From assembly GCA_024636215.1 (NCBI GenBank), contig JAGXHL010000013.1, positions 1 through 11,590 on the forward strand: a DNA stretch of 11,590 nt, in the 5' to 3' direction. The position numbers were made by a program, and so were the translations under genes. Under the pieces are notes generated by a model. That model made no database searches. It was given only the letters and a program-made list of their open reading frames with translations, and was not told the origin of the DNA. Of the stretch, positions 1 through 3,779 are shown piece by piece; position 1 is the stretch's first letter; each line of letters begins with the position of its first letter. Source of the stretch: Deltaproteobacteria bacterium. GTDB taxonomy: Bacteria; Desulfobacterota; Desulfuromonadia; Desulfuromonadales; BM103.

Positions 1-1
1 G

Positions 2-208
2 AAGGGCTGCAAGGGGCTGACCAAAAACAAAGTCGTCATGTCTGGAGCTCTCAGCCCGAAAGACTTTGACAGAGCCGCGAAACTTGGCTGTAAAGTGTTC
101 AACAAGCCCGTCTCACTCAAAGAAGTCGACCGAATTGTCGAAGAGATGAAACAGAACATTCCTCCAGACCGCAAGCTTGCCGACCTGCGAATCGGGGACA
201 CTCCCTGA
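2..208 (+). CDS. C-terminal end of a response-regulator receiver domain protein (partial)
   Basis: An open frame enters from the left edge and runs 68 codons to TGA at 206-208. It reads like the last third of a CheY-like receiver domain. VVMSG (residues 11-15) fits the beta-4 strand with its conserved Ser/Thr. VFNKPVSLKEV (32-42) fits beta-5 with the conserved Lys-Pro, followed by helix alpha-5 (EVDRIVEEMKQ). A tail of about 18 residues follows with no DNA-binding domain, so the protein ends at or just after the receiver. It may be a stand-alone receiver or the C-terminal receiver of a larger protein; the N-terminus and phospho-Asp lie outside the window. The assignment rests on the beta-4/beta-5 motifs. 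A strong hairpin overlaps the stop codon. Confidence 0.7.
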   Translation, partial: KGCKGLTKNKVVMSGALSPKDFDRAAKLGCKVFNKPVSLKEVDRIVEEMKQNIPPDRKLADLRIGDTP

Positions 209-216
209 AGTGTCCC
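195..216 (+). repeat. Perfect 8-bp hairpin spanning the stop codon (copy 0 of a post-stop hairpin family)
   Basis: GGGACACT (195-202) and AGTGTCCC (209-216) are perfect inverted repeats around a 6-nt loop that contains the stop codon. No T-run follows (gtgattta), so it is not a textbook intrinsic terminator. Two related, less perfect hairpins lie at 1164-1196 and 1388-1421, both just after stop codons. It may be a REP-like palindromic unit or a 3'-end protecting or attenuating structure. Confidence 0.6.
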
Positions 217-231
217 GTGATTTAGGTTGTA

Positions 232-239
232 GGGGAGGG
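232..239 (+). other. KOPS-like octamer GGGGAGGG pointing toward dif
   Basis: The octamer matches the E. coli FtsK-orienting consensus GGGNAGGG and reads toward the dif site at 3438. It is also part of a small hairpin, GGGGA (232-236) with TCCCC (242-246). KOPS consensus in this lineage is not known to me; the call rests on polarity together with the three other copies in the window. Confidence 0.35.
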
Positions 240-333
240 TTTCCCCGCCCGGTTCAGGTCAGGGTGCAATGACCGCACTTAACTTACAAAACCATCTTCA
301 CCTTAAAATCTTTGGCAAATAAGGAATAAATCT

Positions 334-1155
334 ATGGCTTTCATCGAAATCAACCAGCAAACGTGCAACCAAGACGGATCTTGTAGCGCTGTTTGTCCCG
401 CAAACCTGATCTCCTTCAGCAAAAACGAATACCCAACCCCGATTGATGCGGCGGAAAGCTTTTGTATCCGTTGTGGGCATTGCGTGGCTGTTTGCAAAAC
501 AGACAGCTTGCTGCATGCAGAAATGCCATTCACGGAGTGTCCGGCAATTCAACCGGAGCTGTCGTTATCTGCTGAACAAAGTGAGCAGTTCTTGCGGAGC
601 CGTCGTTCGATTCGAAATTACAGAGATAAAGCAGTGCCTCGCGAAACCTTGCAGAGGCTGATAGAAACAGCTCGATTCGCACCGACCGGGCATAATACGC
701 AAACGGTTGAATGGCTGGTGCTCAGCGATCGTGATGAATTGAACAAACTGATCCGAATTGTTGGCCAGTGGATGTACTGGATGCTGGAAAACATGCAAGA
801 GGCTGCGTTGATGTACCATCTTGATAAGGCGCTGAGCAGAATAGAGGAGGGCGAGGATGTTGTTCTGCGTGGCGCTCCGGTCCTGGTTGTCGCTCATGCA
901 CCGAAAGATGATCAAATGAGCCAAACCAGCTGCACGATTGCTTTAACGCACCTGGAGTTGGCTGCAACCGGTATGGAGCTAGGTGGCTGTTGGGCTGGTT
1001 ACTTTAACGCTGCAGTGAGCACTTTCCCGCCGATGCAGCAGGCCCTGGGTCTGCCTGAAGGGCATCAGTGCTGTGGTGCAATGATGATCGGCTATCCGAA
1101 GTTTCGTTATCACCGAATCCCCAAGCGTAAAACGCCACCAATTGACTGGCGATGA
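334..1155 (+). CDS. Nitroreductase-family flavoprotein with N-terminal two-cluster ferredoxin domain
   Basis: A 273-aa fusion. Residues 5-60 are a bacterial-type ferredoxin. Its first motif is C11-x2-D14-x2-C17-x3-C21-P, with Asp in the place of the second Cys, as in the Asp-ligated [4Fe-4S] cluster of Pyrococcus furiosus ferredoxin. The second is C44-x2-C47-x2-C50-x3-C54, followed by Lys rather than the usual Pro. Residues about 85-265 are a nitroreductase FMN fold: SRRSIRNY (89-96) and APTGHNTQ (116-123) are the phosphate- and flavin-binding segments, and a GYPKFRYHRIPKRK segment near the C-terminus is typical of this subfamily. Expected role: cytosolic FMN oxidoreductase receiving electrons through its own Fe-S clusters; the substrate cannot be read from sequence. 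AAGGA (321-325), 8 nt upstream, fixes the start. It precedes a tiny membrane ORF and an iron-sulfur flavoprotein on the same strand. Confidence 0.9.
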   Translation: MAFIEINQQTCNQDGSCSAVCPANLISFSKNEYPTPIDAAESFCIRCGHCVAVCKTDSLLHAEMPFTECPAIQPELSLSAEQSEQFLRSRRSIRNYRDKAVPRETLQRLIETARFAPTGHNTQTVEWLVLSDRDELNKLIRIVGQWMYWMLENMQEAALMYHLDKALSRIEEGEDVVLRGAPVLVVAHAPKDDQMSQTSCTIALTHLELAATGMELGGCWAGYFNAAVSTFPPMQQALGLPEGHQCCGAMMIGYPKFRYHRIPKRKTPPIDWR

Positions 1156-1163
1156 ATTTTTTG

Positions 1164-1196
1164 GCATCGGGCCACTTCCGGGAGTATCCCTGTAGC
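1164..1196 (+). repeat. Post-stop hairpin repeat, copy 1
   Basis: The repeat starts 8 bp after the nitroreductase stop. It shares GCATC, CACTTCC and CCTGTAGC blocks with copy 2 at 1388-1421, about 27 of 34 aligned positions by eye with one gap. It can fold as GGG-cc-ACT, loop TCCGGG, AGT-at-CCC, a two-mismatch version of the perfect hairpin at 195-216. The pairing ends are kept while the centre has drifted. Confidence 0.45.
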
Positions 1197-1250
1197 GTTC
1201 CGATCCAAAGCCACAAGGCCATTGTAGTGGAACAACCTTTGAGTCGGAAC
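1197..1250 (+). other. Predicted structured RNA or leader between nitroreductase and small ORF
   Basis: Nested inverted repeats: GTTCCGA (1197-1203) pairs with TCGGAAC (1244-1250), CAAAG (1206-1210) with CTTTG (1237-1241), and CCAC (1211-1214) with GTGG (1227-1230). This gives an extended stem of about 16 base pairs with small internal loops, ending 45 nt before the start of the 29-aa ORF. No T-run follows, so a leader or processing structure is as likely as a terminator. I do not recognise it as a named riboswitch. Confidence 0.4.
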
Positions 1251-1295
1251 CTTGGACCATCAAATGAATCCCCCCAATCCGGAAGAGGAGAAAAT

Positions 1296-1385
1296 ATGCC
1301 GAAGCCGCTTATGTTCGCCATCTTTGTAGCAGTAATTATTCTCGCTGGCTTTTTGGCCTATACTCAAGTTCAAATGTTGATTTAA
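1296..1385 (+). CDS. Small single-span membrane protein (29 aa), unknown function
   Basis: The peptide has a short basic N-terminus (MPKP), an uninterrupted hydrophobic stretch at about residues 5-22 (Leu, Phe, Ala, Ile, Val, Gly) and a short polar end TQVQMLI. That is a single transmembrane helix, probably N-in by the positive-inside rule because the only charged residue is Lys3. A very strong Shine-Dalgarno, GGAAGAGGAG (1281-1290), lies 5 nt before ATG and argues for real translation. The same frame is open further upstream, to an ATG at 1152 overlapping the nitroreductase stop, but that extension has no ribosome site and is full of hairpin-forming DNA, so the short start is preferred. Size and shape recall small accessory membrane subunits (KdpF, for instance), but there is no sequence match I can name. 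It sits between two redox flavoprotein genes. Confidence 0.55.
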   Translation: MPKPLMFAIFVAVIILAGFLAYTQVQMLI

Positions 1386-1387
1386 CA

Positions 1388-1421
1388 GCATCAGGGACAC
1401 TTCCAGAAGGGTACCTGTAGC
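1388..1421 (+). repeat. Post-stop hairpin repeat, copy 2
   Basis: The repeat begins 2 bp after the stop codon of the 29-aa ORF. GGGACACT (1394-1401) faces AGGGTACC across TCCAGA, a two-mismatch version of the perfect 195-216 hairpin; the 22-nt cores of copies 0 and 2 agree at about 18 positions. A further hairpin, CCATT-agc-AATGG, follows at 1438-1450. No intrinsic-terminator T-run is seen. Confidence 0.45.
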
Positions 1422-1495
1422 TCCCCCTTGCCAGTAGCCATTAGCAATGGTCCCGCATGACAAAATATCCGGGTTATCAGACAATTTTTGAGTTA

Positions 1496-1580
1496 GTGCC
1501 GATCCGGAAACTCCGGGTGGGCATGGTGAAGTTTTCGATCTGGAAACGAGGAATTTAAAGGGGCGTTTCCGGACGAAAAC
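1496..1580 (+). repeat. Intergenic leader repeat, copy A (internally deleted)
   Basis: Read in the direction of the following gene, a hairpin comes first (1496-1508 with 1512-1524, loop AAC). Then come two arms forming a 17-bp stem with one bulged base: GTTTTCGATCTGGAAACG (1531-1548) and CGTTTCCGGACGAAAAC (1564-1580). These match the two ends of copies B (5944-6121) and C (11451-11590), but about 90 bp of the interior is missing, joining ATTT directly to AAAG. The stem ends 19 bp before the start codon of the flavoprotein gene, immediately before its AGGAG. Confidence 0.75.
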
Positions 1581-1599
1581 GAGTTAGGAGAGTCGATCT

Positions 1600-2235
1600 A
1601 TGAAAGTTCTAGCGTTTAACGGCAGCCCGAAAGCGAATGGCAATACTTATCACGCCTTGCAGATGGTCACCGACCAACTTGCAGAAGAGGGCATTGAGAC
1701 CGAGATTGTCCATGTAGGCAACAAGGCGGTGCGCGGCTGTATCGCCTGCGGCAAGTGCCGGGAAAACCAGGATGAAAAGTGTGTTCTGCCTGGCGATGAG
1801 GTGAATGGGTGGATTCAGCAGATGAAGCTTGCCGACGGCATCCTGCTTGGTTCGCCGGTGCATTACGCTGGCATGGGAGGGACAATGAAGTCGTTTCTGG
1901 ACCGGGCCTTTTATGTCTGCGGAGCCAACGGCGGCCTGCTGCGCCACAAGGTTGGCGCTTCGGTGGTTGCGGTGCGGCGCTCCGGGGGGCTGCCGGCATT
2001 CAACCAGCTGAACAACTTTCTGCTTTACGCCGAGATGATGATCCCGGCATCCAACTACTGGAACGTGATCCATGGCACCGCTCCGGGCGAAGCGACGCAG
2101 GATCCCGAGGGCATACAGATCATGCAGGTGCTCGGCAGCAACATGGCATATCTGCTGAAGCTGGTCGAGCACGGCAAGGGCAGTGTCGTCCCACCGCAGC
2201 CGCAAGCAAAGACCTACACCCACTTTGTCCGTTAA
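1600..2235 (+). CDS. Iron-sulfur flavoprotein, flavodoxin-fold NADPH-dependent FMN reductase family
   Basis: A 211-aa protein of the flavodoxin-like fold. The N-terminus MKVLAFNGSPKANGNT (1-16) is the FMN phosphate loop of the NADPH-dependent FMN reductase family, and GSPVHYAGMGGTMKSFLDR (84-102) is the family's second flavin-contacting segment. Between them C47-x2-C50-x2-C53-x7-C61 is the compact cysteine motif of iron-sulfur flavoproteins (Isf), which bind one [4Fe-4S] cluster beside FMN. Isf proteins are cytosolic electron carriers of anaerobes, linked in some archaea to ferredoxin and O2/H2O2 reduction; the partner here is unknown. AGGAG (1586-1590), 9 nt before ATG, supports the start. 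The gene lies 214 bp downstream of the 29-aa ORF and directly behind repeat copy A, so it may have its own leader. The last 20 residues, Pro/Gln-rich, are not diagnostic. Confidence 0.88.
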   Translation: MKVLAFNGSPKANGNTYHALQMVTDQLAEEGIETEIVHVGNKAVRGCIACGKCRENQDEKCVLPGDEVNGWIQQMKLADGILLGSPVHYAGMGGTMKSFLDRAFYVCGANGGLLRHKVGASVVAVRRSGGLPAFNQLNNFLLYAEMMIPASNYWNVIHGTAPGEATQDPEGIQIMQVLGSNMAYLLKLVEHGKGSVVPPQPQAKTYTHFVR

Positions 2236-2324
2236 CAATAGAGCGGGGACGGAATAAGCTAACGGCCAGAGAGTCAATGTAGAATTGCAGCTTCTCTAAG
2301 CGGTCTTTTGACTTTTTGTAAACT

Positions 2325-2371
2325 AATTGTCCAGGAGGGGACTGCCTCCGATCAGAGTTTCTCTGGCAATT
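2325..2371 (+). other. Hairpin cluster left of the attachment half-site
   Basis: AATTG (2325-2329) plus CCAG (2331-2334) face CTGG (2363-2366) plus CAATT (2367-2371). Inside is GGAGG/CCTCC (2334-2338 with 2345-2349), and an alternative CAGAG-TTT-CTCTG hairpin overlaps the right side. It lies about 90 bp after the flavoprotein stop and 11 bp before the left dif-like half-site. It may end the flavoprotein transcript, but no T-run follows. Confidence 0.3.
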
Positions 2372-2381
2372 ATTACACGTA

Positions 2382-2409
2382 ACGTCGCATAATATATACT
2401 TCCGTTTGT
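2382..2409 (+). other. Left dif-like half-site (XerC arm and centre conserved, XerD arm diverged)
   Basis: ACGTCGCATAA (2382-2392) and the central TATATA (2393-2398) are identical to the dif at 3438-3465. The next 11 bases, CTTCCGTTTGT, replace TTATGTAAACT, so the XerD-binding arm is lost. A junction of a chromosomal XerC arm with foreign DNA is what XerC-mediated integration of an IMEX such as CTX-phi or VGJ-phi leaves behind. Confidence 0.65.
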
Positions 2410-2461
2410 TTTTCAGCCACTTAAGCATGCAACTCTCCCAATCTGGATGACTCCATCCGTG

Positions 2462-2491
2462 TGTCCGACGTTAGCCGACATTGTCCGACAA
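2462..2491. repeat. Three 10-bp phased direct repeats (CCGAC core)
   Basis: TGTCCGACGT, TAGCCGACAT and TGTCCGACAA follow one another with no gap, placing CCGAC at 2465, 2475 and 2485, one helical turn apart. They lie 16 bp beyond the stop of the 170-aa gene, near the left end of the putative element. Tandem phased sites are typical of operators for cooperative DNA-binding proteins; the ribbon-helix-helix protein encoded here is the obvious candidate (inference). Confidence 0.5.
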
Positions 2492-2518
2492 AATCAAGCA
2501 CCGTGATCACTTCGTGCT
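2491..2518 (-). terminator. Weak hairpin at the end of the element operon
   Basis: On the - strand AGCAC and GTGCT (2514-2518 with 2497-2501) enclose a 12-nt loop holding the palindrome GTGATCAC, which overlaps the stop codon of the 170-aa gene. TGATTTTG follows. Stem and T-run are both short, so termination is only possible. Confidence 0.25.
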
Positions 2519-3019
2519 CTTGGTGCGCTTGCTGCTCGCTCGCAATCGCCCCTGAGCACTCAGGATTGACCGCACCGTCTCATGGTTCGCCCAAGGATGA
2601 TTTTTCGCCTTGAGCAGGGCATTGGTTTGCTTTATCGCTTCTTTTTTCTCGACTCCCTGATCGATCAGAGTTTCAAACGTGCAGCAAACCAGGTCGATAA
2701 AGTTGTTTCTGAATTGTTCCTTGTTTTCCAGTTCTTCCAGGTCCACTGGACGAGACTCCCGAGCCGCAGCAATAGCTTGGCGGTCGGCAGTCTTCATCAG
2801 GCCGAGCATGGATTCCAGAAAGGTAACAAAGCCCCGCGTCATGGTTTCCGGTATGACAACTGACAGGCAGACGTTGCCGTCTCTGAGACTGTTCACCCGC
2901 ACATCGAGAAAAGATTCGTGGTGATACGGATCAAATCCTCGACTGTTTCTCCCGACAAAGTTTTTTAACCGATCGGGGAAGGGGTAGCTCTTTTCCAGTT
3001 CTGGCCGTTTCTCAATCAT
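2507..3019 (-). CDS. Element-encoded protein of unknown function (170 aa), possible DNA-binding C-terminus
   Basis: I do not recognise this family. Residues 35-70 (FLDVRVNSLRDGNVCLSVV, then TRGFVTFLESML) look like two beta strands followed by a helix. Residues 97-125 are helical with paired C112-C113. Residues 124-160 (KKEAIKQTNALLKAKN through SILSAQGRLR) could form a helix-turn-helix, and the C-terminus is strongly basic (SSKRTKSTK). There is no signal peptide or membrane segment. The start ATG lies inside the 3' end of the ribbon-helix-helix gene with an 8-bp overlap, and TAGGA 7 nt upstream supports it, so the two are translationally coupled. Placement between dif-like repeats suggests a role in maintenance or Xer-dependent movement, by analogy with XafT of TLC-phi, but no similarity to XafT is claimed. 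A toxin paired with a ribbon-helix-helix antitoxin is an alternative. Confidence 0.75.
   Translation of the reverse strand: MIEKRPELEKSYPFPDRLKNFVGRNSRGFDPYHHESFLDVRVNSLRDGNVCLSVVIPETMTRGFVTFLESMLGLMKTADRQAIAAARESRPVDLEELENKEQFRNNFIDLVCCTFETLIDQGVEKKEAIKQTNALLKAKNHPWANHETVRSILSAQGRLRASSKRTKSTK
2976..2983 (+). other. KOPS-like octamer GGGAAGGG pointing toward dif
   Basis: A perfect match to GGGNAGGG on the + strand, 455 bp left of dif and inside the putative element. Polarity is toward dif. See the four-octamer polarity finding. Confidence 0.3.
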
Positions 3020-3173
3020 GCTCAGTTCCTATCAGACGTTTTTCCTGTTCCAGAAACCTGTAAACGAGATGCCGCACGATCATGGAGACCGTAAAACCCT
3101 CACGGTCAGCGAGTTCTTGAAGCAGTTCATAACGTTCAGCATCGAGCCTCAGACTGAATTTTGTGGTCTTCAT
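3012..3173 (-). CDS. Ribbon-helix-helix (CopG/Arc-type) DNA-binding protein, 53 aa
   Basis: The sequence begins MKTTKFSLRLDAERYELL, the alternating beta-strand of a ribbon-helix-helix protein (residues 3-10, with K5, S7 and R9 facing DNA in this fold). Helix 1 (ERYELLQELADREG, 13-26), the turn FTVS (27-30) and helix 2 (MIVRHLVYRFLEQEK, 31-45) complete it. Length is normal for an antitoxin or plasmid/phage repressor of this class. The fold acts as an intertwined dimer, often cooperatively on tandem repeats, which fits the 10-bp repeats at 2462-2491. ATG at 3171-3173 has only a weak GGGG upstream (3182-3185). The stop overlaps the start of the 170-aa gene, indicating one transcript. Likely roles: autorepressor, antitoxin or element copy-control protein. 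Confidence 0.8.
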   Translation of the reverse strand: MKTTKFSLRLDAERYELLQELADREGFTVSMIVRHLVYRFLEQEKRLIGTEHD

Positions 3174-3437
3174 AGCCGTTGCCCCGCAGTGATCTGTTTG
3201 AGATATGGCACAAGAAACAAGCTCTGAGTTATTGGCCTGTGAAATTTGCGCCCCTGTATTACAGAGCCGGGGCTTGAGAACCTTTCACGCTGCGCGATGA
3301 CCTGAGACGCTTCAGCCGTGGCCGCACATAGACCAACGCAGTTAGCGTAATCCGCCAACAGAAAGACTCGGTTGTGGAAGGGGGAAGGTTTTATGGCGTC
3401 GTTGGCATAGGCGTGCTTGCGCATCCGCCTATAGTTT
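3174..3437. other. Non-coding, hairpin-rich right end of the putative element
   Basis: No convincing gene. Two good hairpins: GCCC/CTGT (3250-3257) with ACAG (3261-3264) and GGGC (3270-3273) around ATT with one 5-nt bulge; and ATAGGCG (3407-3413) with CGCCTAT (3426-3432), which has an inner TGC/GCA pairing and ends 5 bp from dif. The stretch must carry the promoter of the leftward two-gene operon, but I cannot place -35/-10 boxes with confidence. Hairpins next to an attachment site could matter for a single-stranded or folded attP (inference). Confidence 0.4.
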
Positions 3438-3465
3438 ACGTCGCATAATATATATTATGTAAACT
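3438..3465 (+). other. dif: dif site (XerC/XerD recombination site)
   Basis: The 28 bp consist of an 11-bp XerC arm ACGTCGCATAA, a 6-bp centre TATATA and an 11-bp XerD arm TTATGTAAACT. The E. coli dif has GCGCATAA, TGTATA and TTATGTTAAAT, so the inner arms and spacing match and differences are confined to outer arm positions, one central base and the arm tail. The core CATAATATATATTATG is a perfect palindrome. Genes on both sides converge on it and GGGNAGGG octamers point toward it, supporting a chromosomal terminus site rather than a plasmid pdif. XerC/XerD act here with FtsK to resolve chromosome dimers. Confidence 0.8.
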
Positions 3466-3779
3466 TAGGTCTTGATAAAACGGGCGAGAAGGACGGGATA
3501 CGAAGTACCAGGAATATGGGTTGAATATAAGGGGCCACCTGCTATGTGCGGTTGTGAGTGAAAAGACGACTCAAAAGTCCATGCTTTGGCCCCGTAACAA
3601 AAAAGAAAACGCGTTACAGGGCAAATTTGAGAGCCGCACCTTTTTAGAAAAAGATCCTGCAGTCTTTCGAAATGAACACAGGGATCACAGAGAGAGGAAA
3701 AAATAAAACTTCCAGACTTCCTCTGCGGTCTCAATTGAGCGAAGCGAACGGGCGCGTGGCAGTTAGTTTAAAACTGCAT
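3466..3779. other. Gene-free stretch between dif and recG, with inverted repeats
   Basis: No credible gene. GGGGCCA (3531-3537) pairs with TGGCCCC (3587-3593) across 49 nt. Overlapping it, GCCC-c-GTAAC (3589-3598) pairs with GTTAC-a-GGGC (3613-3622) around a 14-nt A-rich loop. Three bases after the recG stop, GCAGTT (3759-3764) and AACTGC (3772-3777) form a short hairpin; it lacks a T-run in the recG direction, but a T-rich tract on the - strand (about 3698-3709) lies further on. recG transcripts probably end somewhere here. The segment around 3671-3695 (aacacaggga tcacagagag) resembles low-complexity intergenic debris. Confidence 0.4.

Larger units (their letters stand above)
2382..3454. mobile_element. 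Putative small integrative element exploiting Xer (IMEX-like), about 1.06 kb
   Basis: A 17-bp perfect direct repeat, ACGTCGCATAATATATA, lies at 2382-2398 and 3438-3454, offset by 1056 bp. The right copy continues into a complete XerD arm and the left does not. This is the attL/attR asymmetry expected after insertion at dif by host XerC/XerD. Contents: a ribbon-helix-helix gene overlapping an unrecognised 170-aa gene on the - strand, three 10-bp-phased repeats near the left end, and about 260 bp of hairpin-rich apparently non-coding DNA near the right end. I see no integrase, transposase or recognisable replication gene, so it would depend on host Xer and perhaps a helper. An alternative is an old duplication of part of dif. 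Confidence 0.55.

Noticed and set aside
1152..1295. Longer 77-aa form of the small membrane ORF starting at 1152
   Set aside because: No ribosome site at that start, and the extension covers hairpin and repeat DNA. The strong GGAAGAGGAG sits at the internal ATG at 1296.
3170..3424. An 84-codon leftward frame ending in an ATGA overlap with the ribbon-helix-helix gene
   Set aside because: The 4-bp overlap looks like translational coupling, but there is no usable ribosome site, the start lies inside a hairpin next to dif, and the protein shows no recognisable pattern. It also covers hairpin-rich DNA that must hold the operon promoter. It could be revived if conserved in other copies.
3521..3706. 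61-codon rightward frame between dif and recG
   Set aside because: No ribosome site, low-complexity charged C-terminus, and overlap with two inverted repeats.
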